Shown here: one piece after another, positions 8,536-16,236 of the stretch
Position numbering within the stretch: position 1 is the first letter of the stretch
Layout of the letters: the number at the start of each line of letters is the position of its first letter
DNA from: Fructobacillus broussonetiae
GTDB lineage: Bacteria; Bacillota; Bacilli; Lactobacillales; Lactobacillaceae
Length of the DNA stretch: 64,000 nucleotides
Assembly: GCF_018437275.1 (NCBI RefSeq)
Contig: NZ_JAAMFK010000005.1
Span: forward strand, 1-64,000
Direction of reading: 5' to 3'
Program-made: the position numbers and the translations under genes
Notes under the pieces: model-generated
The model's database searches: none
What the model was told of the DNA's origin: nothing
The model's input: the letters and a program-made list of their open reading frames with translations, nothing else

Positions 8536-9822
8536 ATGGCAAAAATTATTATTAACGGTGGCCGTAAAGTCGCTGGTCAAGTGACCATCGGTGGTGCCAA
8601 AAACTCAACGGTGGCACTGATTCCAGCAGCCATCTTGGCGGACACGCCAGTACAATTTGATAACGTGCCACAAATCCTGGACGTTAAAAACTTACAATAC
8701 ATTTTGGCAGCGATGAACGTCCATTCTACTTTTAAGGATGGCGATTTGTCGATTGATCCAACGACGATCAAAGAAGCGCCACTTCCCGCAACGGCTATTA
8801 AGTCCTTGCGTGCGTCTTACTACTTCATGGGGGCGCTCCTCGGTCGTTTCGGCCGTGCGACCGTGACTTTCCCTGGTGGTGATAACTTGGGCGCTCGTCC
8901 AATTGACCAACACATTAAGGGATTCGAAGCCCTCGGTGCCAAGGTCACGGAAAAAGACGATGTGATTAACATCGACGCTTCAGAGAACGGTTTGAAGGGG
9001 GCACGCATTGCCCTGGATACGGTTTCTGTTGGTGCGACGATTAACATCATCTTGGCAGCCGTTCGTGCCGAAGGGCAGACGATTATCGAAAACGTGGCCA
9101 AGGAGCCTGAAATTATCGATATCGCCACCTTCTTGAACAACATGGGTGCAAACATCCGTGGTGCCGGAACCGATACGATTCGAATTACCGGTGTTCAAAC
9201 TTTGGAAGCAAAGAACACGCACACGGTGATTCCTGATCGAATCGAAGCCGGAACCTACATGTCACTCGCCGCTGCCTTTGGTGACGGTGTGACGGTCAAT
9301 AACGTCATCCCAGAGCACTTGGAGTCATACACTTCAAAGTTGATTGAGATGGGCGTTGACATGAAGATTGGTGAAGACTCCGTCTACATTGGTCCTTCAA
9401 AGACGCTGAAGCCAGTCGCCATCAAGACGATGCCATACCCTGGCTTCGCCACGGACTTGCAGCAACCCATCACGCCGTTGCTCTTCTTGGCTGATGGGGA
9501 ATCAACGATTACGGAAACCATCTATCCAAAGCGTATTCGCCACATCGCGGAACTTCGCCGGATGGGTGCCGAAGTATCGTCCGTTAACCCAGGTGAGATC
9601 AAGGTGAACCACTCGGCTCGCCTCGTTGGAACCACGGTGGAAGCCGCCGAAATCCGTGCGGGAGCCGCTTTGGTTATTGCCGCTGTTATGGCGGACGGTC
9701 AAACAACGATCGATAACGCCTCGCACATCTTGCGTGGTTACGATCGCTTGGCCGACAAGTTACAAGGCCTTGGTGTCGACCTTCAAATTGAAGGTGTGGA
9801 TTTGATTAATCTAATGCCATAA
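8536..9822 (+). CDS. murA: UDP-N-acetylglucosamine 1-carboxyvinyltransferase
   Basis: A 428-residue enzyme that transfers enolpyruvate from PEP to UDP-GlcNAc, the first committed step of peptidoglycan synthesis. The inside-out alpha/beta barrel signature is intact: GGAKNSTVALIPAAIL near the N-terminus (residues 19-34) carries the essential Lys. The loop that normally carries the catalytic Cys (Cys115 in E. coli, usually in a P-G-G-C-x-I/L-G segment) reads FPGGDNLGARPID here. The residue in the Cys position is therefore Asp, the variant known to give fosfomycin insensitivity in some bacteria. Gram-positives often have two MurA copies; only one lies in this window. The gene precedes rpmE2, a frequent pairing in lactic acid bacteria. 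Confidence 0.95.
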   Translation: MAKIIINGGRKVAGQVTIGGAKNSTVALIPAAILADTPVQFDNVPQILDVKNLQYILAAMNVHSTFKDGDLSIDPTTIKEAPLPATAIKSLRASYYFMGALLGRFGRATVTFPGGDNLGARPIDQHIKGFEALGAKVTEKDDVINIDASENGLKGARIALDTVSVGATINIILAAVRAEGQTIIENVAKEPEIIDIATFLNNMGANIRGAGTDTIRITGVQTLEAKNTHTVIPDRIEAGTYMSLAAAFGDGVTVNNVIPEHLESYTSKLIEMGVDMKIGEDSVYIGPSKTLKPVAIKTMPYPGFATDLQQPITPLLFLADGESTITETIYPKRIRHIAELRRMGAEVSSVNPGEIKVNHSARLVGTTVEAAEIRAGAALVIAAVMADGQTTIDNASHILRGYDRLADKLQGLGVDLQIEGVDLINLMP

Positions 9823-9826
9823 GTTC

Positions 9827-9855
9827 TTGGCAAATGACGTCGTCCATGCTATACT
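9827..9855 (+). promoter_or_regulatory. Promoter for rpmE2
   Basis: TTGGCA (9827-9832), a 17-bp spacer and TATACT (9850-9855) preceded by TGC form a near-consensus sigma-A promoter with an extended -10. Confidence 0.8.
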
Positions 9856-9875
9856 AATCTAGTTAATAACTGACT

Positions 9876-9893
9876 CTGACTATTAATAGTCAG
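9876..9893 (+). promoter_or_regulatory. Perfect 18-bp palindrome in the rpmE2 leader
   Basis: CTGACTATT and AATAGTCAG are directly adjacent. The palindrome lies about 14 bp after the expected transcription start and before the AAGGAG ribosome-binding site. It could be a repressor operator or an RNA hairpin that affects L31 translation. It does not resemble a terminator because no T run follows. Confidence 0.55.
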
Positions 9894-9911
9894 GGCGCTA
9901 AGGAGATCATA

Positions 9912-10169
9912 ATGCAAGCAGATATTCACCCAAACTACCGCCCAGTTGTCTTCATCGATGCCTCAACTGGTAAGAAGTTCTTGTCAGCTTCAACTGTTGA
10001 AACTGAAACGACGACTGACTACGAAGGTACTGAATACCCTTCAATCCGTATGGATATCACGTCAGACTCACACCCATTCTACACTGGTAAGCAGAAGTTT
10101 ACTCAGGCTGATGGTGCCGTTGACAAGTTTAACAAGAAGTTTGCTGACTTCGGTTTCAAGAACAAGTAA
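9912..10169 (+). CDS. rpmE2: Ribosomal protein bL31, type B (zinc-free form)
   Basis: An 85-residue bL31 of the long B type: it begins [16 protein letters not shown], and the [11 protein letters not shown] motif is near the centre. It has no cysteines, so it is the C-minus form that does not bind zinc. In organisms with both forms the C-minus paralogue is used under zinc shortage; here it has a strong promoter and no visible Zur box, so it may be the main copy. AAGGAGATCATA lies immediately before ATG 9912. It is a single-gene unit closed by a strong terminator. Confidence 0.96.
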   Translation: MQADIHPNYRPVVFIDASTGKKFLSASTVETETTTDYEGTEYPSIRMDITSDSHPFYTGKQKFTQADGAVDKFNKKFADFGFKNK

Positions 10170-10181
10170 TTGTTTTTTAAG

Positions 10182-10207
10182 AACGTCCACCTCGGTGGAC
10201 GTTTTTT
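10182..10207 (+). terminator. Rho-independent terminator after rpmE2
   Basis: AACGTCCAC, loop CTCG and GTGGACGTT, followed by a T run. Confidence 0.95.
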
Positions 10208-10238
10208 ATTTTTAAAAAGTCAAAGAAGAGGGAGATTC

Positions 10239-11627
10239 ATGGCGAAGACCACACCACCCGTAAAACTGAATGAAACAGTCCAACTGACAATCGCTAAGAT
10301 TCGCCAGAACGGAATGGGCCTGGCATGGGCGAACCCTGAAAAAACTTACCCGGTTTACTTGGCCGACGCCATGTTGGGTGAAGTAGTGGAAGCGACCATC
10401 ATCCAAGTCGACAAGCTCTCGGCCTATGGTCGGATTGAACGCGTGCTTCAGAAGTCTGCTGGTCGCATCGATGCGGATCGTGACTATCTATTAGAAGCCG
10501 GAACCGCGCCCCTCGTCAACTGGGCCTATCCTTATCAAAAGGCTTGGAAACAATCATTAGTGAAGGACAACTTTGCCTCAAAGGGTGTCGACGTTGAGGT
10601 TGCCGAACCGGTCACGATGGACCAAGACGTTCCTTCATACTACCGGAACAAAACGGTGGTGCCCGTGAAGTGGCAGAACGGTAAGCTTTTGTCTGGTTTC
10701 TACCAGCGTGGCACGCATGAACTTGTTCCAATGGAAGACTACTTCGTAAACGACAAGCGTTTGGACGAAGTCATCGTCATTGTTCGCAATATCTTGGAAA
10801 AGCTGAAGATTTCGGCTTATGATCCAGATGCTCAAGAAGGGGCCATCCGCTACATCATGGTGCGCCGAGGTTACTACTCAAAGCAACTGATGGTGGTCTT
10901 GGTTTCAAACGACGAAGTTTTGCCAAAGCAAGATGAAGTGGTGAAGGCGATTGTTGAGGCCTTGCCTGATCTGACCTCTCTGATTTTGAACAAGGCGCCG
11001 AAAAAGGATTACGTTCAGTTGTCTGCGGTTAATGAAACTTTGTACGGACAAGACCAGATTGAAGATTCCTTGCTCGGCAAGCGCTTCTTGATTGGACCGA
11101 ACTCCTTCTACCAGGTGAACCCGGTCATGACTGAAAAGCTCTACCAGACGGCAGCGGACTTAGCACACTTAAAGAAGACGGACCTGGTTGTGGACGCCTA
11201 TGCCGGTATCGGTACCATTGGGATGTCGGTTGCCGACAAGGTCGACCGAGTGATTGGTGTAGAGGTTGTTCCGGGGGCAGTTGCTGACGCCCAGAAGAAC
11301 CTGGCTTTGAACGGGATTGAAAACGCGACATACATTTTACGTGACGCGCCCGAACAGTTCGTCGAATGGCAACAGGATGGCATCAAGCCAGACGTTGTCT
11401 TCGTTGATCCGCCACGCCGTGGTTTGACGCCCGAACTGATTGAAAAGACGCCCTTGATGGCACCGGACCGCGTGGTCTACGTCTCATGTAATCCGTTGAC
11501 GGCCGCCCGTGATGTTGCACTCTTTGAAGACGAAGGGTACTTTGTCACCGGACCTGTTGTTCCGGTGGACCAGTTCCCTCAGACGGCTCACATCGAAACG
11601 GTGACAGTGCTTTCTAAAAAGCGTTAA
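10239..11627 (+). CDS. rlmCD: 23S rRNA (uracil-5-)-methyltransferase, RlmCD/RumA type, without Fe-S cysteines
   Basis: A 462-residue SAM-dependent RNA m5U methyltransferase. The N-terminal TRAM domain (about residues 8-70, VQLTIAKIRQNGMGLAW) binds RNA. A linker and a Rossmann methyltransferase domain follow, with DAYAGIGTIG (SAM binding), FVDPPRRGL and the catalytic Cys417 in YVSCNP. Classical RlmD carries a 4Fe-4S cluster bound by C-x5-C-x2-C after the TRAM domain. At that place (residues 86-97) this protein reads EAGTAPLVNWAY with no Cys, and Cys417 is the only cysteine in the chain. ATG 10239 with AGAGGGAGA upstream was chosen over the frame's earlier start at 10170, which is inside the previous terminator. 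Target is probably U747/U1939 by analogy with B. subtilis RlmCD. Confidence 0.9.
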   Translation: MAKTTPPVKLNETVQLTIAKIRQNGMGLAWANPEKTYPVYLADAMLGEVVEATIIQVDKLSAYGRIERVLQKSAGRIDADRDYLLEAGTAPLVNWAYPYQKAWKQSLVKDNFASKGVDVEVAEPVTMDQDVPSYYRNKTVVPVKWQNGKLLSGFYQRGTHELVPMEDYFVNDKRLDEVIVIVRNILEKLKISAYDPDAQEGAIRYIMVRRGYYSKQLMVVLVSNDEVLPKQDEVVKAIVEALPDLTSLILNKAPKKDYVQLSAVNETLYGQDQIEDSLLGKRFLIGPNSFYQVNPVMTEKLYQTAADLAHLKKTDLVVDAYAGIGTIGMSVADKVDRVIGVEVVPGAVADAQKNLALNGIENATYILRDAPEQFVEWQQDGIKPDVVFVDPPRRGLTPELIEKTPLMAPDRVVYVSCNPLTAARDVALFEDEGYFVTGPVVPVDQFPQTAHIETVTVLSKKR

Positions 11628-11666
11628 AATAGATTTATTAAGATTAATCATTAAGAAACGGTGGAA

Positions 11667-11710
11667 AAGGTCGCCCTCGGGTCGGACTTTTCACCAGCGG
11701 TTTAAAAAAT
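11667..11710 (+). other. Imperfect long hairpin in the murF leader
   Basis: AAACGGTGGAAAAGGTC pairs imperfectly with GACTTTTCACCAGCGGTTT around the apical loop, just upstream of murF. No T run follows on the plus strand, only A residues, so it is not a standard plus-strand terminator. On the minus strand the same hairpin is followed by T-rich sequence at its far side, but no minus-strand gene precedes it. Function unknown. Confidence 0.45.
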
Positions 11711-11733
11711 CCGTGGTTATACGAGGAAGATTC

Positions 11734-13086
11734 ATGAAACTCACGCTATCCGATGTCCAAAAAGCAACGAACGGCCAGTTGCAGGGTGAAGCAAAGACCG
11801 CCTTTACCGGCGTTTGCTTCGACTCTCGCAAGGTACAAGCAGGGGACCTCTTCATCGCCTTAGTCGGTGAAAACGACGGGCACGACTACATTCAAATGGC
11901 CATGGACAAGGGAGCCACGGCGGTCTTGGCACAGGAAGGGCACGTGCTGCCTGGTGATGTACCAGCCGTTGTGGTTGAAGACAGCCTGGCCGGCCTGCAA
12001 GAACTCGGTCAGTACTACTTGAAACAGGTTGGGCCAAAGGTTGTGGCCATCACCGGTTCAAACGGAAAGACGACCACCAAGGACATGGTGGCGACCATTC
12101 TGGCCAAGAAGTACAAAACCTTCAAGACGCCCGCCAACTTCAATAATGAAATTGGCCTGCCCGTGACGATGCTGTCGATGCCTGAAGACACCGAAATTTT
12201 GGTCTTGGAAATGGGGATGGATCGTCCGGGCCAATTGACCGAACTATCCAATCTAGCTAAGCCCGACATCGCTTTGATCACGATGATTGGGGAAGCCCAC
12301 CTGGAATTCTTCAAGACTCGCAAAAACATTGCCAAGGCGAAGTTGGAAATCACTTCTGGATTGAAGGAGGGCGGCCTCTTCTTGATTCCAGCAGACGAGG
12401 ACTTGCTCACAAAGGCGGACAACTTGCCTGAAAACACCAAGACCTTTGGTCCCGTTCCAGCTGACATAAAAGAGTCCCTTAGCGAAACGGTCTGGACCGA
12501 AGACGGCGTAAAGTTTGCAATTCCAATGCTTGGCGCCTATAATGTTAAGAATGCAGAAGCAGCGATTATGGTAGGCCAGGCCCTCGGCTTGGATATGAAG
12601 ACCATGGCAAGTGCTTTGGCACAATTTGATTTAACGAAAAACCGGACGGAGATGCTACAGGCAACAAACGGTGCCAAGTTAATCTCCGACGTGTACAACG
12701 CTAACCCAACCGCGACAAAGGAAGTGTTGAAAGCCATCGCAAAGGATGGCGTTTCGAACCTTCGCGTCGTCTTAGGGGATATGTTGGAATTAGGAGAGGC
12801 TGGACCAGAGCTCCACGCCTCACTTTCAGACGCTGTGATTGCAGCCAATCCTTTGGCAGTTTATCTGGTCGGTGAACTCACCGTCGACAACTTGGGCGAG
12901 GCTTTAAAGAAGCAAGCTCCTGATATGGTTCAGCACCATTACCAAAAGGATCAATTAGATCACTTGATTAAAGATTTACAGGCGGAAAGTCAGGCAGAAG
13001 ACCTCATCTTCTTGAAGGCTTCCCACGGGATTCACTTAGAAAAGGTGGTTGCTGCTTTGATTGGAAAGAAGGACCTGGATGCTTAA
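11734..13086 (+). CDS. murF: UDP-N-acetylmuramoyl-tripeptide--D-alanyl-D-alanine ligase
   Basis: A 450-residue Mur ligase that adds D-Ala-D-Ala (or the local D-Ala-D-Lac analogue) to UDP-MurNAc-tripeptide using ATP. The N-terminal substrate domain (residues 1-90, VCFDSRKVQAGDLFIAL) is followed by the central ATPase domain with P-loop VVAITGSNGKTTTKDM at about residues 105-120 and the NNEIGLPVTML block. The C-terminal domain carries DVYNANPTA. ATG 11734 with GAGGAAG upstream fits the family N-terminus better than the GTG at 11713. Leuconostoc relatives make D-lactate-ended precursors and are intrinsically vancomycin resistant through their Ddl/MurF. Whether this MurF accepts D-Lac cannot be told from its sequence. 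Its stop overlaps the start of the next gene. Confidence 0.95.
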   Translation: MKLTLSDVQKATNGQLQGEAKTAFTGVCFDSRKVQAGDLFIALVGENDGHDYIQMAMDKGATAVLAQEGHVLPGDVPAVVVEDSLAGLQELGQYYLKQVGPKVVAITGSNGKTTTKDMVATILAKKYKTFKTPANFNNEIGLPVTMLSMPEDTEILVLEMGMDRPGQLTELSNLAKPDIALITMIGEAHLEFFKTRKNIAKAKLEITSGLKEGGLFLIPADEDLLTKADNLPENTKTFGPVPADIKESLSETVWTEDGVKFAIPMLGAYNVKNAEAAIMVGQALGLDMKTMASALAQFDLTKNRTEMLQATNGAKLISDVYNANPTATKEVLKAIAKDGVSNLRVVLGDMLELGEAGPELHASLSDAVIAANPLAVYLVGELTVDNLGEALKKQAPDMVQHHYQKDQLDHLIKDLQAESQAEDLIFLKASHGIHLEKVVAALIGKKDLDA

Positions 13087-14233
13087 GCGAACAGACATCT
13101 TTCCCGCAAAGGTTTCGCATTTTAGGATGAAAGCAAACACCGTAAAGCTTGTCTTGTCATCACTGCTCGCCATCGTCTTGGTCATTGAATTACTTCCGGC
13201 TTCAACTCCTTCTTCTACTGGAAAGGTAAAGGCTGCCGATAAGAAAGCAATCGACGTGACCAAAACAGTTTCAGCGGACAGTCAAGTTGCAAAAAACATG
13301 GACAAGGCCCTAAAGGACAACCACTTCTCTGGAACAGCACTCGTTGTGAAGGATAACAAAGTGGTCATGCACCAGGGTTACGGTAAGGCAAACGTTGCCA
13401 AAAACAAAGACAACGGACCAAACACCACCTATCCAATCGCCTCAACCGCGAAATTCTTAACGGCCGTTTTGGTTGGTGAAGAAGTTGAGAAGGGCAAGTT
13501 GTCATACGACACGAAACTTTCCGACTACTATCCAGAACTGCCAAACGCCAACGAGATTACGGTGCGGGATTTGCTGACGATGACTTCTGGTCTGCGTCAG
13601 CCAAAACAACCCCAGGACTTTACAAGCGACCTGGACAACATCGATTTCTCGGCGCACAACACCGAAAAGATTGCTGATCCAGGAACTGGAATTGGTTGGA
13701 CCTACCAGCCGGTTAACTACCGCTTGCTTGCCGGTATCTTGATGAAGGTGACCCACAAGTCCTTCAACGAGTTAATGGACAAGGCCTTCAATAAAGACGA
13801 CAAGCTTGGTATAGGTCTCTATCCAGATTTTAAAAAGGATAAGAACCTGGCCCAGGCTTACGTCGTTGGTACCGACAACGTCCGTGACGTTGCCAAGGTC
13901 GAGTACCAGCGCGAGACTGGAACCGGAAACGTCTCCATGACGACCGGCCAGCTCTTCCGCCTCTACCAGGACTTCTTCCAGAAGAAGTTGGTGAAGAATC
14001 CAAAGAAGCTCTTGGAGCAACATCTTCCTGCCCATTACACTTCCGGCCTTTACGGCTACGGGGATGTGTACGAAGGACACGGCATCTTTTCTGGTTACGA
14101 ATCAAACGTCGTCATCTCAAAGGGTGGTAAAAACGCCGTTATCTTACTGTCAAACCAGTATGACGGTGACCATTCCGCCCAGGGATTGGGGCAGCAGTTC
14201 TTCAAGGAACTCACCGGGCAAGACGCCCCTTGA
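13079..14233 (+). CDS. Secreted or membrane-anchored serine hydrolase (beta-lactamase/class C PBP family)
   Basis: About 384 residues. An N-terminal hydrophobic segment (residues about 21-41, VKLVLSSLLAIVLVIELLPA) acts as signal or anchor. The serine beta-lactamase-like fold follows: the S-x-x-K nucleophile motif is PIASTAKFLTAV, the Y-x-N motif is YQPVNYRLLAGI, and the third motif is near EGHGIFSGYES. Members are D,D-carboxypeptidases, esterases or teichoic-acid D-Ala esterases; the substrate is not predictable. ATG 13079 overlaps the murF stop (8 nt) and has AAGGA upstream, which suggests coupling with murF and a cell-wall role. A later ATG at 13127 would shorten the cytoplasmic tail but has poor ribosome-binding spacing. 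Confidence 0.85.
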   Translation: MLKRTDIFPAKVSHFRMKANTVKLVLSSLLAIVLVIELLPASTPSSTGKVKAADKKAIDVTKTVSADSQVAKNMDKALKDNHFSGTALVVKDNKVVMHQGYGKANVAKNKDNGPNTTYPIASTAKFLTAVLVGEEVEKGKLSYDTKLSDYYPELPNANEITVRDLLTMTSGLRQPKQPQDFTSDLDNIDFSAHNTEKIADPGTGIGWTYQPVNYRLLAGILMKVTHKSFNELMDKAFNKDDKLGIGLYPDFKKDKNLAQAYVVGTDNVRDVAKVEYQRETGTGNVSMTTGQLFRLYQDFFQKKLVKNPKKLLEQHLPAHYTSGLYGYGDVYEGHGIFSGYESNVVISKGGKNAVILLSNQYDGDHSAQGLGQQFFKELTGQDAP

Positions 14234-14244
14234 TCTCGGTCTTA

Positions 14245-14274
14245 GCCGGGCGGGGTTGTGATGCCCCGCCCGGC
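14245..14274 (+). other. Very GC-rich perfect hairpin (11-bp stem)
   Basis: GCCGGGCGGGG (14245-14255) and CCCCGCCCGGC (14264-14274) surround an 8-nt loop. The stem is entirely G/C, unlike other terminators in this window, and no T run follows. It lies just after the serine hydrolase stop. Confidence 0.7.
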
Positions 14275-14284
14275 AGGGCGTTTG

Positions 14285-14307
14285 AAGCGGGCTGGGCCCG
14301 CGTTTTT
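14285..14307 (+). terminator. Rho-independent terminator after the murF/serine hydrolase unit
   Basis: GCGGGC (14287-14292), loop TGG and GCCCGC (14296-14301), followed by GTTTTT. Confidence 0.85.
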
Positions 14308-14338
14308 CCATCAGTATCATCAGTCAGCTCAGCCAGAC

Positions 14339-14442
14339 TATAAACCGCTCGACCTTTAAAACGCGCAGGAAGCGCGTTATCATTGAATCAGACCCCAAGC
14401 GGGTCTTGGAGCGCGCACTGCGTGTTCAAAAGGAGAATAATT
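14339..14442 (+). promoter_or_regulatory. Structured 5' leader of cshA
   Basis: A possible -10 TATAAA is at 14339-14344 with no good -35. Then come two stem-loops: AACGCGC/GCGCGTT (about 14360-14379) and AGACCC/GGGTCT (about 14388-14407, loop CAAGC). A further GCGC-rich stretch precedes AGGAG. Long structured leaders are common for cold-induced DEAD-box helicase genes; that this one regulates cshA is inference. Confidence 0.5.
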
Positions 14443-16032
14443 TTGAAGTTTGCAGAACTCGGCTTATCACAAGCCATCTTGAAGTCAATCGAAGCCCACG
14501 GCTACGTTGACGCCACCCCAATCCAGGAAAAGACCATTCCTTTGACACTTTCTGGAAAGGACGTTATCGGTCAAGCCCAAACGGGTACCGGTAAGACAGC
14601 CGCCTTCGGTTTGCCAATCTTGGAAAACATCGACTTGGACGACAAGAACATCCAAGCCGTTATCATCTCACCAACGCGTGAATTGGCCATCCAAACGGCC
14701 GACGAATTGAAGAAACTCGGATCTGACAAGCACGTCAACGTCCAAGTTGTCTTCGGTGGATCCGACATCCGCCGCCAAATCCAAGGCTTGAAGTCACACC
14801 CTCAAATCTTGGTCGGAACCCCTGGTCGTTTGCTTGACCACATCAACCGCAAGACCGCTAAGTTGGACGGCGTTAAGACCCTTGTCTTGGACGAAGCCGA
14901 CGAAATGTTGAACATGGGATTCTTGGATGACATCGAAGCCATCATCGCCAAGGTTCCTGACTCACGTCAGACTTTGCTCTTCTCAGCCACGATGCCTGAA
15001 TCAATCCGCCGTATCGGTGTGAAGTTCATGACGAACCCCGAAATGGTTAAGATTGAAGCCAAGCAATTGACGACGGACTTGGTTGAACAGTTCTTCATTC
15101 GCTGCCGTCACGAAGAAAAGTTCGACGCCTTGTCACGCACCATCGACATCCAAGAACCATACCTTGGTATCGTCTTTGGTCGTACGAAGCGCCGTGTTGA
15201 AGAATTGGCCCGTGGTTTGGAAGCCCGTGGTTACAAGGCTGCCGGCTTGCACGGTGACTTGACGCAACAAATGCGTTCCCGTGTCTTGGACCAATTCAAG
15301 TCACACGAAATCAACCTCTTGGTCGCAACCGACGTTGCCGCCCGTGGTTTGGACGTGAAGGACGTTTCCCACGTCTACAACTTCGATATTCCACAAGATC
15401 CAGAATCATACGTTCACCGTATCGGACGTACTGGTCGTGCCGGTGCCGAAGGTACTTCTGTTACCTTGCTGGCTCCTAACGAAATGGACTACTTACGTGC
15501 CATCGAAGACTTGACGAAGAAGCGCATGACGCCGCTTGAACCAGCTTCATTGAAGGAAGCTCGTTTGGGCCGTATCAACGGTTCACTTGACCGCGCTGCC
15601 AAGTTGGCAAGCCAAATGAACCCAGAAGAAATCGAAGCACAAGTTGCTGCTTTGATGAGCCAATTCACGCCTGAACAATTGGCTGCTGGATTGTTGGCCT
15701 CAGCTGCCGGCTTGGAAAAGCAAAACGCCCCTGTCACATTGTCTCGCGAACGTCCATTGCCACGCCATAAGGGTGGTAAGGGCGGCCGTGGCGGCTACCG
15801 TGGTGGAAACCGCGGCGGTCGTGGCGGTGGCTACCGTGGACGTCGTGATGGCGATCACCGCGGTGGAAACCGTGGCGGTGGTTACCGTGGACGCCGTGAT
15901 GGCGATCACCGTGGTGGAAACCGTGGCGGACGCGACGGCGGATACCGCGGAGGTAACGGTGGTGGACGTCGTTCAAACGGCGGAAACAACCAAGGCCGCA
16001 AGCGTGACTTCACGGTCCGCGAAAAGGGCTAA
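14443..16032 (+). CDS. cshA: DEAD-box RNA helicase CshA-like
   Basis: A 529-residue ATP-dependent RNA helicase of the CshA/DeaD type, which takes part in mRNA decay with the RNase Y degradosome and in ribosome assembly and cold adaptation. Motifs in order: Q-motif (SIEAHGYVDATPIQ), AQTGTGKT (motif I), PTRELAIQ (Ia), DEAD in LVLDEADEML (II), SATMP (III), ATDVAARGLDV (V), HRIGRTGRAG (VI). The C-terminal 90 residues are a low-complexity Arg/Gly-rich RNA-binding tail. The start is TTG 14443 behind AAAAGGAG, because MKFAELGLSQ matches the family start; the in-frame upstream codons belong to the leader. It is monocistronic, closed by the terminator at 16173. Confidence 0.96.
   Translation: MKFAELGLSQAILKSIEAHGYVDATPIQEKTIPLTLSGKDVIGQAQTGTGKTAAFGLPILENIDLDDKNIQAVIISPTRELAIQTADELKKLGSDKHVNVQVVFGGSDIRRQIQGLKSHPQILVGTPGRLLDHINRKTAKLDGVKTLVLDEADEMLNMGFLDDIEAIIAKVPDSRQTLLFSATMPESIRRIGVKFMTNPEMVKIEAKQLTTDLVEQFFIRCRHEEKFDALSRTIDIQEPYLGIVFGRTKRRVEELARGLEARGYKAAGLHGDLTQQMRSRVLDQFKSHEINLLVATDVAARGLDVKDVSHVYNFDIPQDPESYVHRIGRTGRAGAEGTSVTLLAPNEMDYLRAIEDLTKKRMTPLEPASLKEARLGRINGSLDRAAKLASQMNPEEIEAQVAALMSQFTPEQLAAGLLASAAGLEKQNAPVTLSRERPLPRHKGGKGGRGGYRGGNRGGRGGGYRGRRDGDHRGGNRGGGYRGRRDGDHRGGNRGGRDGGYRGGNGGGRRSNGGNNQGRKRDFTVREKG
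15777..15975 (+). repeat. RGG-coding repeat in the cshA 3' end
   Basis: About 200 bp encode repeated GG-R/N-GG units. A 17-residue block GYRGRRDGDHRGGNRGG occurs twice in tandem, with the corresponding 51-nt DNA nearly identical. Repeat-length variation by slippage would stay in frame. Confidence 0.85.
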
Positions 16033-16172
16033 GCCATTTCGCGTTTGGATTGAAGGCGTCGCACCATGCACACCATGCACGCGATGCGTTGCTTGATTGA
16101 AACTTAGCTTGGCGCCTGATTTGAATCCCGCTTTCATGCCTGATTCAAAAGAATTTAGACTAAATTTAGAAA

Positions 16173-16198
16173 AGTGTCTGTTATCAGACGCTTTTTTT
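16173..16198 (+). terminator. Rho-independent terminator after cshA
   Basis: AGTGTCTG, loop TTAT and CAGACGCT (one G-U pair), followed by seven T. The 140 bp between the cshA stop and this hairpin hold no recognisable gene; they include a tandem CACCATGCA 9-mer at about 16063-16080. Confidence 0.92.
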
Positions 16199-16201
16199 GT
16201 T

Positions 16202-16207
16202 TATAAT
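16202..16207 (+). promoter_or_regulatory. Probable -10 box for folC
   Basis: A perfect TATAAT lies 30 bp before the folC ATG and 4 bp after the upstream terminator T run. The -35 region would overlap the terminator stem and is poor (TGTTAT). Confidence 0.5.
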
Positions 16208-16236
16208 GAAAGTAAACGAAGCGAAAAGGAGCGGCA

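Noticed and set aside
14245-14274. GC-rich hairpin as a stand-alone terminator
   Set aside because: There is no T run after it; the second hairpin at 14287 with GTTTTT is the better terminator.
15700-16096. Overlapping open frames on both strands across the cshA 3' end
   Set aside because: They are shadows of the RGG repeat: their products are Ala/Thr/Val or His/Arg repeats with no ribosome-binding sites.
16033-16170. Small RNA or short gene after cshA
   Set aside because: Only a tandem 9-mer and weak inverted repeats are seen; no promoter or ribosome-binding site is distinct from the cshA transcript.
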